A stretch of 64,000 nt of DNA, from contig LSRX01000256.1 of the NCBI GenBank assembly GCA_001939145.1, positions 329,110-393,109 of the forward strand, given 5' to 3'. The notes under the pieces are model-generated. The model had not been told where the DNA came from. It searched no databases and worked only from the letters and a program-made list of their open reading frames with translations. Positions 20,644 to 29,712 of this stretch are shown here, one piece after another. Within the stretch, counting starts at the first letter, position 1, and each line of letters begins with the position of its first letter. Made by a program: the position numbers and the translations under genes. Origin of the DNA: Symbiodinium microadriaticum. Lineage: Eukaryota; Sar; Dinophyceae; Suessiales; Symbiodiniaceae.

Positions 20644-21615
20644 GTGGGAAGAGAGTGCATTTTGACTCCTAGTACAAGCGCCTGCATTCCACCTTGTGCC
20701 TCCAGGATTGACATGTGGACCTACTGGTTTTCTTCAATTGGCCTTCCAGATGGCAACAGTTGGATCACCCCTGTCATTACTGGTCTTCTTAATGCTTCCT
20801 GTTGCTGGGGCTTTTGCATTAGTCACCTTTCCTCCGTCGTGCCATGCATTGTATGTATTGTCAGTGCCTGCCTGCGCCTGTCGCGGCGTAGAGGTGTTTT
20901 CCTTTTCCTTGCGTGTGCCCTACTACTGCCGGGGGTATGTGCAGGACCCAGCTCACCGCGCACTGGCATCGTTGGACGAGGGCCCGTGACGCCAATTTCC
21001 CGCACTCACATTGCTGGGCTTGAACGACCGATTGCCACTCCTTGTCGAAACCGGCCACGCTGGGATAGGCTTGGTGACTTTAGTGTAGGACCCACCCTCC
21101 TGCAGCAGTCCCAAGCGCGTGCTGATTGCCATGCCTTCTTCGAGGCGAGAGTCCTTCTTGAGACTCTTATCGAACATTTTCTCGACAAAGGTGACACTAG
21201 CAAGGATGATACCACACATGACTCCTGTGCCGAGGGCCTACCTGGCGTTGACGCATCCCCACAACCCCCGGCTGATTGCGCAGCATCATGTGGTGACCAG
21301 GGTGTTGCACAACCAGGCCGCACAGCATGCCTGCCTGTCTTGCGCTTGTCGGAACATTTGCCCACATGTCCGATGCACGACCTCACCCGGGTCGGCATGA
21401 ATTTGCCATTTGGTCTTGATGATGTCCAACGCATCCTTTGTGCCACTTGGACCCTGCCCAGTGTCCTCCCCCTGGGGTTACTCTTCACCCTTCCACTGCC
21501 AAGGCTCTCGCTACATGTTGGCCCCTCGACACGCTCCCACCTGGTGAGATTGAGCACTGTGAGATTTTTACCGATGGTGCTTTTGAGCGTGGGAATAGTG
21601 CCTGGGCATTTGTAG
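20644..21615 (+). CDS. Element 1 ORF3, short protein with membrane segment, same frame as ORF2
   Basis: This frame continues ORF2 directly after TAG 20635-20637. The first possible start is GTG at 20644 and the first ATG is at 20713 (300 residues). It has a Cys-rich hydrophobic stretch and a clear hydrophobic helix at 20893-20943 (GVFLFLACALLLPGVCAG) ending like a signal-peptide site. A conserved-looking stretch follows (LERPIATPCRN), then a helix FFEARVLLETLIEHFLD and a Cys/Pro-rich part. After about 21440 the real protein probably moves into the -1 frame that encodes RNase H, because the last ~50 codons look random. ORF3 may be the N-terminal part of the pol polyprotein rather than a separate gene. 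Function unknown. Confidence 0.6.
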   Translation: MGRECILTPSTSACIPPCASRIDMWTYWFSSIGLPDGNSWITPVITGLLNASCCWGFCISHLSSVVPCIVCIVSACLRLSRRRGVFLFLACALLLPGVCAGPSSPRTGIVGRGPVTPISRTHIAGLERPIATPCRNRPRWDRLGDFSVGPTLLQQSQARADCHAFFEARVLLETLIEHFLDKGDTSKDDTTHDSCAEGLPGVDASPQPPADCAASCGDQGVAQPGRTACLPVLRLSEHLPTCPMHDLTRVGMNLPFGLDDVQRILCATWTLPSVLPLGLLFTLPLPRLSLHVGPSTRSHLVRLSTVRFLPMVLLSVGIVPGHL

Positions 21616-24600
21616 TGATTGGTTACATTCAGCAGCGGCCGCTTTTCGTTGGATGGGCACGTGGAACCGTTGTGCTGCCTGGCACAGCTTTGTGGGTTGG
21701 GGCAGACGGGCACTCCGCCATCAACGGGGAGCGGTCCGCCCTGTTCTGGGCTTTGGCATGGTCCTTGCAATTTGGGTCCAATCTACCTTGTAGGGTTTTC
21801 GTTGACTCCCTTGTCGCCCTCCGACAGACTAGCGGGGTTTACGGCAGTGCTGCCGCGTCAACGTTTGCCCACGCTTGTCGGGCTCTTGCACAAGCAGTCG
21901 ACTCGCTTGGTGGCGTTTCATCAGTCTGCTTCCATCATGTTCGCGCTCACAAGGGACACCCCTTCAACGAACTTGCTGATCTGCTTGCCGGCTCCTATGC
22001 GTTGCCTGACGCGCAGATTCCTGCAGATGTCGCGCGACTCTCTGATTGGGTGCAAGCTGAATGCATTGATTGGCTCTGGTTGTACATTGCTGCCACAAGG
22101 GATCCTCACTGTTGGCCCGCCCTGCAGCAACGTTCTTTCATCGATCATGCGCAAAGGACTGTTCCACAGGTTGGCGGTGCCCAATCGACTGCCTTCTTTT
22201 ACCGTCAAGTGCCCGCCTCCAATACGCTTGACTGTCCGAGTCGTCTCAGGTTCTGCATGCGGCTTGTTACAGCCAATGTTCAAACCCTTGAAGACGGGGA
22301 ACGCCGCGAGGTCCCCGGACGCACCTTTTATGTGCGTTCACAACTTGACAGTTGTGGTGCCACTGTCACAGGCCTACAGGAGACCAGAGCCCGTGAGACA
22401 GGTACTCTAGCATCAGACACACATCTTCGGTACTTTGCCGCTCGCGATCTAAAGGGCACTGGCGGCGTTGAGCTGTGGTTTAGTAGAACCACGCCCTTTG
22501 CGTGGGATGGTGACTCTCCGTTATATTTTCATCCCAGTGACTTCCGTGCTCTTGCATGGAATGAGCGCTATCTCATTGTCAGATTTGTGCGGCAATCAGT
22601 AAGGATCACCTTTGCTGTAATACACGCCCTTGCTGCCGCACATCCTGACAGGGACAAATGGTGGGCTGCGTTTGGAGCCAAACTCCACGCATGTGCTCAA
22701 GATGATGAAGTAGTGATTCTGGGTGATTGGAACACCAGATTTGCTGAACCGCTTGAGGGCCGCATAGGTGACTTGGTGTGGCAGTCGCCACAGCCTGTTC
22801 CCTCTGCTGTTTTTGACATCCTTTCACGACATGACCTTTGGGTGCCCTCAACCTTTTCTGCGGTGCATACTGGCGCTTCTCACACTTGGGTAGCCCCGGG
22901 AGGGAATGCGACCGCAAGGATCGATTATGTAGTTGTCCCTGAGAGGTGGTTCGCCTATCCTGCCAGTTCCTGGGTCTTGTACGATGTCGACTTTGGGCAG
23001 ACCGGATTGGACCATTATGCAGCTGCGGTAGATATCCAATTTGTTCGGACTGCTGCTGTTTCAAGGTCTGACTCGTCCCCCAACATCGATGTCCACCAGC
23101 TCTCGCAAGCAGAAGCACAGCCTGTACTTCACTCGATCTGCCAGTCTGCTCCTCTAGTGCCCTGGGACGTTGATGTTCACGAACATTACGAAACTCTCTC
23201 TTCCCACCTCCGTGACAGATTGAGTTCGCTGTTTCCGGTGCGGCGTGCCAGATGTCGCCGGACGTACTTTTCCAGCACGACATGGGAGCTTCGACAACAG
23301 CGCTTGTGGCTGCGTAAGCGGTTACACACCGCTATAGGATGCATCCTTGGGTTTGAGCGCTACTGCGCTCTTTTCGTGTGGAGGTGGCACCTCAGCATTG
23401 GTCGTGTCCTTTTGCACTCCCTTGCTGATGTTCTCCGTGTTGTCTCTGAAGTCAGGAGCCACATTGCCGAGCTGCGTAGTATAAAGCCTGCACTCCGACG
23501 AGCCATCATTAATGATCGAACGTGCCATTTGCGCGAGCTTGCCAATGCTGCGCAAAACATGCCCACCAAGGATGTCGTCACGCGATTGCGTCCTTTGCTC
23601 GGCCCGCCAAAACGCAAACAGCGACAGCATGTCGCTCTGCCTGCACTCAAACTCGAAGACGGGACGTTAGCCGCCGACAACGAATCCGCCACACACAGGT
23701 GGATTCAACACTTTTGTGAACTTGAAGATGGCAGGCCGGTGAGTCCTGGTGAGCTTGTCCAGCAGTGCCGTCTTAGACAGAACAGCAAGGATATAGACGA
23801 TGTTGCCCTTGACTTTCGGCGGGTTCCCTCTAGGGTTTTCTTTGAGGAAAGCATACGCAGAGCGCCAACTGGTCGTGCGTGCGGCAACGACGGAATCCCC
23901 GCAGACCTCTTGCACCTGCAGGCCAATACACTGTCTCTCCCTCTTTTTCAGGTTGCTTTAAAAGCGTCATTTCGACTTGCCGAACCCATACAATGGAAAG
24001 GGGGGGCATTGCATGCCATATGGAAACGCAAAGGTCCTGTTGATGCATGTGATTCATATCGAGGAATACTCGTCTCTAGTGCTGCAGGGAAGGCCTTCCA
24101 TAGCTCTATCAGGCGGAAGGCAGCACCCTTTCTTGACGTTGCCGCTGGTACTTTTCAGATTGGTGGCCGTGCTGGGCAGCCGGTCCAGATAGCCAACCAG
24201 TCAGTCCGCATATTTCAGGCCGAGTGTGCCTCTGCCGGGGTCTCCTGTGCTATAGTCTTCTTAGACCTTAAGGAGGCTTTCCACCGGGTAGTACGGCCTC
24301 TCATAGTTGGTGGTCCTTTAGACGACAGGCACGTATCCGGGGTTTTGCAGGCGTTGAACTTGCCCCCTGACGCATATGATAGGCTGCAAAATTATGTAAG
24401 GGACACTCCTATCTTTGCCGATGCCGGAGCTGATGTATGGACAACGGGTATTCTCAGCGAGGTTCTTGCCGACACGTGGTTCACCTGGGGACATGACGGT
24501 GGCCTCGCCACTGTTCGTGGCGGAACGCGGCCAGGAGACAATCTTGCTGACATGTTGTTCAGCTTTTTGTTTGCTGAAGTCCTTCAGCGCATCCGCTCTC

Positions 24601-25190
24601 AACTCCAGGCCCTCGGCCACATCTTCCAGTACCCTTGGCATTCTGACTGGAGCTGTTCCCTTGAGCGTGTGTCTGCTGCTGATACTCAGCTCCAGGGCCC
24701 GAGCGACGTAACGTGGATTGACGACCTTGCGCTGCTCTTTCGCTCCCGTACTGCCATTGGCCTTATACATGGGGTTCAGCAGATAGCCACCGTTCTGCTC
24801 GATGAGTGTGTTAGGGCTGTGCTTATGCCCAATTTGGGCAGGGGCAAAACTGAGGCCGTGATAACACTTGTCGGCCCTGGTTCTCGCAAAGCCAAACTTG
24901 AGCATTGTGGCGGCACCGAACCCACTCTCGCTTTACAGTCAACACTATGGCCCACAGCTCGGTTACGCGTTGTTGCGGCATACAAGCACCTTGGTGGTAT
25001 CATACACCACACGTGCTCCACCTCGCCCGAAGTCCGTTCGAGGATTGGGTCGGCATGGGCTGCCTTTCGCAAGCACCAGAAGAAGGTGTTCACCTCAAGG
25101 TGTGCTGGCGCCAGAGAAAAGGCCATCTTGTTTGAATCTCTTGTGCTGTCAACCCTCTCTTTTGGCATTGGACACATGGCCTCGAGTTGA
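21438..25190 (+). CDS. Element 1 pol: RNase H, APE-type endonuclease, reverse transcriptase
   Basis: The open frame starts after a stop at 21420 and has no ATG before the RNase H, so the domain is probably reached by frameshift from ORF3. The first in-frame ATG (22257) sits exactly at the endonuclease. RNase H, residues 43-190, has Asp46 (FTDGAFE), Glu98, Asp123 (FVDSL) and Asp181 (NELADLL), so the DEDD set is complete. Endonuclease, residues 274-530, has Asn280, Glu315 (LQET), GDWN at 429-432, RIDYV at 495-499 and catalytic LDHY. RT, residues ~800-1190, has motif A FLDLKEAFHRV (Asp943), motif B RGGTRPGDN and motif C WIDDLALL (Asp1095-Asp1096), followed by KHLGG in the thumb. These enzymes nick target DNA, copy the RNA and remove the template. 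RNase H ahead of the endonuclease is unusual; in most LINEs it follows the RT. The frame ends shortly after the thumb. Confidence 0.93.
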   Translation: MCHLDPAQCPPPGVTLHPSTAKALATCWPLDTLPPGEIEHCEIFTDGAFERGNSAWAFVVIGYIQQRPLFVGWARGTVVLPGTALWVGADGHSAINGERSALFWALAWSLQFGSNLPCRVFVDSLVALRQTSGVYGSAAASTFAHACRALAQAVDSLGGVSSVCFHHVRAHKGHPFNELADLLAGSYALPDAQIPADVARLSDWVQAECIDWLWLYIAATRDPHCWPALQQRSFIDHAQRTVPQVGGAQSTAFFYRQVPASNTLDCPSRLRFCMRLVTANVQTLEDGERREVPGRTFYVRSQLDSCGATVTGLQETRARETGTLASDTHLRYFAARDLKGTGGVELWFSRTTPFAWDGDSPLYFHPSDFRALAWNERYLIVRFVRQSVRITFAVIHALAAAHPDRDKWWAAFGAKLHACAQDDEVVILGDWNTRFAEPLEGRIGDLVWQSPQPVPSAVFDILSRHDLWVPSTFSAVHTGASHTWVAPGGNATARIDYVVVPERWFAYPASSWVLYDVDFGQTGLDHYAAAVDIQFVRTAAVSRSDSSPNIDVHQLSQAEAQPVLHSICQSAPLVPWDVDVHEHYETLSSHLRDRLSSLFPVRRARCRRTYFSSTTWELRQQRLWLRKRLHTAIGCILGFERYCALFVWRWHLSIGRVLLHSLADVLRVVSEVRSHIAELRSIKPALRRAIINDRTCHLRELANAAQNMPTKDVVTRLRPLLGPPKRKQRQHVALPALKLEDGTLAADNESATHRWIQHFCELEDGRPVSPGELVQQCRLRQNSKDIDDVALDFRRVPSRVFFEESIRRAPTGRACGNDGIPADLLHLQANTLSLPLFQVALKASFRLAEPIQWKGGALHAIWKRKGPVDACDSYRGILVSSAAGKAFHSSIRRKAAPFLDVAAGTFQIGGRAGQPVQIANQSVRIFQAECASAGVSCAIVFLDLKEAFHRVVRPLIVGGPLDDRHVSGVLQALNLPPDAYDRLQNYVRDTPIFADAGADVWTTGILSEVLADTWFTWGHDGGLATVRGGTRPGDNLADMLFSFLFAEVLQRIRSQLQALGHIFQYPWHSDWSCSLERVSAADTQLQGPSDVTWIDDLALLFRSRTAIGLIHGVQQIATVLLDECVRAVLMPNLGRGKTEAVITLVGPGSRKAKLEHCGGTEPTLALQSTLWPTARLRVVAAYKHLGGIIHHTCSTSPEVRSRIGSAWAAFRKHQKKVFTSRCAGAREKAILFESLVLSTLSFGIGHMASS

Positions 25191-26874
25191 TGAAGGGATT
25201 CTTTCCCGATTCCAGACCGCCCTTGTTGGCATGTCACGCCTACTTTTGAGGCCAGGTCGAGGGTTTGAAGAGACATCCCATATGTGCCCGGGATTAATCC
25301 TTGCTCTCGCCAGAGTTCCTAGTGCGGCCGTAGTTTTTCATGTAGAACGACTGCGACATCTTGCGCTTCTTGTCAGGAAGGGTCCGATTGAGCTGTGGGC
25401 CTTGTTACATCAGAACTGCCATTGGCTAACACAAGCTCAATCTTCCGTCGCATGGATGATAGAACAACTCGACCGTTCTGGGTATTCGCGCCCCTTCCCC
25501 AAGACATGGGCTGAGTGTGTCCCTACAATCCACAAGTCTCCCGGCTTGTGGAAGTCCTGGATTCGCCGTGCCAAGACAACTGCTCTGCTCAGTGAGCGAT
25601 GGGGAGCTGAAGTACAGACTTACCTTGGACTCCTGCTTAGGCAAATGCTTGCATTGGGTGCTACGAACCCTCTCTCACAGCCGTGCCCAGAGGACCATCG
25701 GGAGATCTGCGCCATATGCTCTCAAAAGTTCCAGAGTTTGCGTGACTGGTCCCATCATGCCTTCAAACGGCATGGTCGTATTCGACCAGAGCGCAGACTT
25801 GCCTCAGGGACGCAGTGCTCAGTTTGCCTGAGGCAATTTGCCTCAAACGGGAGACTTTGTAATCACTTACAGCATTCACGAAGCTGTTTTGATGCTCTTG
25901 CATGTGCTGGTTTCGACTACGAACCACAGCCCGGCAGGGGCTCAAAGCGTTTCGACAGCGGTCTTGACATTCTCGTGCCAGCCTCACAGGCATCCGGGCC
26001 GTGCAATATCTGGCACGCTGCACCTGCTGTTCCCGAATGTGACCAGCCCTCTGAAGGCATCCTCGATCAACTTGCCATGTGTTTGTGTTTTGATAGGGCT
26101 GTGATCTGCAGCCTGTCGTATCTGCTAGAGAAGATTCGAGGAATCTTTTCGCGTGAGTGCTTACAGCAGTCTCGACTGCGGGCAACCGCCATTGCCTGGC
26201 ATAGTCGTCTCCACTCTGTGCTTAAGGATGATGAAGAATGGCCCATCACTTGGACTGTTTGGCATACTCGGGCTGCTGACTTCCTCCTCGAAGCAGATTT
26301 CGTTTCGTGGCTCGTTGCTGAGGTTGAACCTGCCTGCAACATGCATAGCACCTTCCGTGACGCTTCGGTTATCCTCCCTTGGTTGGACTTCAGTTGCGTC
26401 GGTTTGCCTGCTGTCCACACTGCCCATCCCACTTTTGAGCGCGTTGTTGCCAGTGATGTTCGCTCATGTCTGCCGTTCATCGTTGAACATATCCTTCCCC
26501 ATGATGCCTGTAAGGCCGAGCCCTGCCGTCTTGACTTCGTTGGATGGGCTCAGGCTCCTGTCTCTGGTGCAGTTTCACTTTTTGTGACGTGTGGCCTCGT
26601 AGGTTCCCTTGAGGTTCCTCGGCCCGTCAATGCGTTTGCCACCATCGAGGCTGCCTTACAGGACTTACGACTCTTCGGTGACCTTGTGAGGGGTACCCTT
26701 CATCTCTGGCGTAAGGGGCATCCCGCCGTTCTGATCACAACAGACCTTGGTTGCCCCGGAGTCTGCGCTGTGCAGGCCCTTGCTGCCTGCAAGATACAGA
26801 GCAGTGGACTTTCTGTTCTTGCCAACTTTCCACTTGCCTCTGTCTTTCCGTCTTGTTTCACCCTTTCTAATTAA
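25171..26874 (+). CDS. Element 1 pol C-terminal part: thumb remainder, zinc fingers, tail domain
   Basis: This is the +1 frame relative to the RT. The thumb helix in the RT frame ends near 25165, and its natural continuation (DTWPRVDEGILSRF) begins in this frame at 25171, so one extra base or a +1 shift lies at about 25166-25171. A helical region follows. Then come paired zinc fingers: CAIC with two His (25708-25773), and CSVC with His and Cys (25816-25887), which is CCHH then CCHC. A ~330-residue tail ends with TAA at 26872. The fingers probably bind RNA or target DNA, as CCHC fingers do in other LINEs. The tail (VEHILPHDACK, FVGWAQAPV) is not recognised. Without the frame change this part would not be made. 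Confidence 0.82.
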   Translation, partial: DTWPRVDEGILSRFQTALVGMSRLLLRPGRGFEETSHMCPGLILALARVPSAAVVFHVERLRHLALLVRKGPIELWALLHQNCHWLTQAQSSVAWMIEQLDRSGYSRPFPKTWAECVPTIHKSPGLWKSWIRRAKTTALLSERWGAEVQTYLGLLLRQMLALGATNPLSQPCPEDHREICAICSQKFQSLRDWSHHAFKRHGRIRPERRLASGTQCSVCLRQFASNGRLCNHLQHSRSCFDALACAGFDYEPQPGRGSKRFDSGLDILVPASQASGPCNIWHAAPAVPECDQPSEGILDQLAMCLCFDRAVICSLSYLLEKIRGIFSRECLQQSRLRATAIAWHSRLHSVLKDDEEWPITWTVWHTRAADFLLEADFVSWLVAEVEPACNMHSTFRDASVILPWLDFSCVGLPAVHTAHPTFERVVASDVRSCLPFIVEHILPHDACKAEPCRLDFVGWAQAPVSGAVSLFVTCGLVGSLEVPRPVNAFATIEAALQDLRLFGDLVRGTLHLWRKGHPAVLITTDLGCPGVCAVQALAACKIQSSGLSVLANFPLASVFPSCFTLSN

Positions 26875-26932
26875 TGCACGACATAGGCTGCGTCTGACCA
26901 GACTCTGTGCCCGAAAGCGAAAGCGAAAGCGA
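26875..26932 (+). other. Element 1 3' end with (CGAAAG)n
   Basis: A short trailer after the stop ends in three and a half CGAAAG units (26912-26931), directly followed by (ATGT)n. Short tandem repeats at the 3' end replace the poly(A) tail in several LINE groups and may be the primer-annealing site for reverse transcription. Confidence 0.6.
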
Positions 26933-26988
26933 TGTATGTATGTATGTATGTATGTATGTAACTATGTATGTATATATATATATATATA
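26933..26988 (+). repeat. (ATGT)n(TA)n microsatellite at the element 1 3' junction
   Basis: About nine ATGT units, then TA units. The same ATGT unit flanks the 5' side of the element, so it was inserted into, or generated, this microsatellite. Confidence 0.85.
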
Positions 26989-28984
26989 GCCTAGTCTGTT
27001 TGTGTTGTTTCCACACCTTTTTTCCAAAATAGGCGTGCCCAGCCCAATTGCCTGTGGCAAACGGTGAAGCCCGCGAAACACATTTCATAAAAGGGTACCG
27101 GCGCGCGTAGAGAAGCTCAGAACATCGTGGCTCACCTGACGGACACGATAGACCTTAAGCCTAGAATGCCAAATGCTGAACCCTCAACCCTGAGCCCCGC
27201 AATCCGAAACCGAGTTCCTGACCCCTTTCTAGACTCCTTGTAAGGCCCTTGCAGCAACACCCCGAGCAAGCTTGAAAGCCTCGAAACCCTCGAGCCCTTA
27301 ATGAACCCTCGTAGAATGATTGAAGTAATCCTGTATGGAACGCCCCATCAAGCGGTGTTATACTATACTATGTTGTGCCCTACTCTGTATTCCAAAGGTA
27401 CAGGCATGTTTCGTACTTTATTGCACCCTCTCGCGATATGTACTGTACTGCAAGAGTTGAGTCGCCGGACCCTAAACCGCGCGCCTCCGCCCGAGTCATT
27501 GATCCTCTTCGTGGTCGTCCTCATCGTCTTCCGGCAATGCTCTAAGGATTCGAAGGTTTCGGTTTCGGCGCTGTCAGCCAAACTGCATACGGCTTTTCTG
27601 TCCTTTCTGCATCCTTAGGGATGGAGCCCTAACCCTGCATCTTAAACTTTATAGGATCTTTAGTGGCAGCTTACGGCTCCAGGAGTTGTGGAGCTTGCTT
27701 GAAGGTTCCGCGGAATGAGTGATATCGTAGCGCCGCTTCGGGCACCTATGACCCCAAGTATGCCGCAAGATGCAGAGGCCTGAATAGTAAATAGGACTAT
27801 GCCTTGGCGGGTTCCTGATTCAAGCATAAGGGCCTAAAGAATTAACAAGACTATTGTGGGGGCGGGCGGCTCATTATGATACTTATAGTATAGCATACCC
27901 CAAAGCCCTAGTCGAATTGTTGAGGCCTCTATATTAGTATGATAGACTGCAAGACCCTGTTCTCATTGTTAAGGCCCCTACATGGCAGATGCGCTTGCAG
28001 ATTCAACTTCTTTTTTCCTCCAAGCCGAGACGCTATGAGTCTGTTATCCCCAAGCCTAACTGGGGTTCTTGTTTCAAAGTTCAACTTAGGCTACCATGAC
28101 AAAGTAATCTTACTGATTATGGATCCCTCTTTTGGTAGTTTATATCAATTCCTTGGCAAGAACCCAGTGGCCCTAAACCCGCCTACCTTAATCCCTCAGC
28201 CTTACCCGAATCCCAGATCACCGTTCTCCTGCTTTTTGGCCGCAATGTTGACGACCTGGGCGGGACGTGCTTTGCATGGTGGTTTAGGGTTTTAAGGGGG
28301 TTGGGTAAGGGGTTCCATAAAGGTACTCTCTACGGGTGCCACAAGGGTTCCATAAGGCATAACTCATAACATGCTTGTTTGTAAACGGGTGTGACCGGAC
28401 TTGTTCTTCCACTTTCCGTTCTAGTTCAAGCATCCAAATCAAACGCTGTACACGAACAGGGCCCCTCACGAGGTGACGTTCATGCGACGAGCCCTGTATG
28501 ATACGAGCCATCAGCATTGACTGCATCACAAGTCATGGTGAGCAGTTTGAGTTACAGCTCCGTTAAGAAGGTTTGGTAGATTTGTTGGGAAGAGCACGCC
28601 ATCGAATGACATCCTGAAGTTGTGCCAAATGCGCGTCTTGATTCTTTTTTGGGGAAGGGGGTCTCGGAATAAGCCACAAGGAGTTTGGCGATAGCACTGC
28701 AAGGGAGGCGGGCTTAGGATCCTATTTTCTGGCATAGCAGGTACTCAGGAACGGCAGAGTTCAGGGAAAGGGGCTGTGTGGGCGTTTACATGTGGCTTGA
28801 AAGATGGGACATATCGTGAGATCTAGGATCCTCTCAGACTGCGGTGAGGATCTTTGCTCAAAGCCTGAACTCGAAGGCTCCAGAAACTGAACCCTAACAC
28901 CCTAAGCCCTAAAATGCCCTGCCAGGAACCCCAAGCGCCCCTTACTGGAGCGCTCGTGTTCTTTCCTTTGTCGTGTTTGGTGGT
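26989..28984. other. Background, no gene seen
   Basis: Unique sequence with sparse CCCTAAA-type words (27170-27310, 28165-28200, 28880-28920). Short frames have no family features. Confidence 0.5.
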
Positions 28985-29095
28985 TTAGGTCAACCCTAAC
29001 CCCTAACCACTATCCCCTAAACCCTAAACCCCCTAAACCCTAAACCCCGAAACCCTAAACCCCTAAACCCCTAAACCCCCAAACTCCTAAAGCCC
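28985..29095 (-). repeat. CCCTAAA telomere-like array (C-rich on plus strand)
   Basis: Tandem CCCTAAA and CCCCTAAA units, among the least degenerate in the window. The array is oriented opposite to the G-rich array that begins about 115 bp later. Confidence 0.9.
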
Positions 29096-29209
29096 AAAGC
29101 AATGGCAAGGTTCATTCCACACCGTGTGCTGTTGCCGTGCGCCTTGCGCCTCCACTGCTGCGGTGATCGCTGGCTCGTCTGGTGGCGTTCTTCGGCTCTG
29201 GGTCTGTTT
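29096..29209. other. Spacer between opposed telomere-like arrays
   Basis: About 115 bp of unique sequence containing tggcgttcttcggctctggg, between inverted telomere-like blocks. Confidence 0.6.
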
Positions 29210-29712
29210 CAGGGTTTAGGGGCTTCGGGTTTGGGTTTTAGGGGTTCAGGGGTTTCGGGTTTTGGGGTTTAGGGTTCAGGGTCTATAGGGGTTTAAGGGT
29301 TTAGGGGTTTAGGGTCTATAGGGGTTTAGGGGTTTGGGGGGGTTAGGGTTTGGGGTCTATAGGGGTTTCGGGTTTGGGGGTTTGGGGTTTAGGGTTCAGG
29401 GTCTATAGGGGTTTAAGGGTTTAGGGGTTTAGGGTCTATAGGGGTTTAGGGGTTTGGGGGGGTTAGGGGTTTATGGTTTAGGGGTTTAGGGTTTAGGGTT
29501 TAGGGGTTTGGGGGGGTTAGGGTTTAGGGGTTTAGGGGTTTCGGGTTTGGGAGTTTCGGGTTTGGGGGTTTAGGGGCTTCGGGTTTAGGGTTTGGGGGCT
29601 TAGGGTTCAGTGTCTTCTTCAGGGTTCCAGGGTTATAGGGGCTTCGGGTTTAGGGTTTGGGGGCTTAGGGTTCAGTGTCTTCTTCAGGGTTCCAGGGTTA
29701 TAGGGGTTTGCC
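29210..29712 (+). repeat. G-rich TTTAGGGG array with higher-order tandem repeats
   Basis: A 500-bp array of TTTAGGG, TTTAGGGG and TTTGGGGG words. A block containing ggttcagggtctatagggg is repeated with a 120-bp period (29274-29345 and 29394-29465). A second unit containing cagtgtcttcttcaggg is repeated with a 65-bp period (29573-29637 and 29638-29702). G-runs of this density could form G-quadruplexes. Confidence 0.88.

Larger units (their letters stand above)
12996..26990 (+). mobile_element. Element 1: ~14 kb LINE-like retroelement, nearly complete
   Basis: A single plus-strand unit. It holds a ~230-bp leader, a gag-like ORF1 (13229-14419), a giant modular ORF2 (14644-20637), a membrane-segment ORF3 (to 21615), RNase H/endonuclease/RT (21438-25190) and a zinc-finger tail (to 26874). 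It ends in a short 3' region with (CGAAAG)n and then (ATGT)n(TA)n. No long terminal repeats are visible, and the APE-type endonuclease plus RT without integrase or protease make it a non-LTR element. It is unusually long for a LINE. Long frames free of stops imply recent activity or recent selection. The frames used are 2, 1, 1, 0 and 1 (position modulo 3), so at least three frame changes and one TAG separate the parts. The exact 5' boundary is uncertain because the left flank is a microsatellite with an N. Confidence 0.85.

Noticed and set aside
22606-23283. 225-residue minus-strand frame opposite the endonuclease
   Set aside because: Gln/Arg/His-rich shadow of the plus-strand pol gene.
12996-26990. 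LTR retrotransposon or retrovirus interpretation of element 1
   Set aside because: No terminal direct repeats, integrase, protease or primer-binding site were seen. The APE-type endonuclease marks a non-LTR element.
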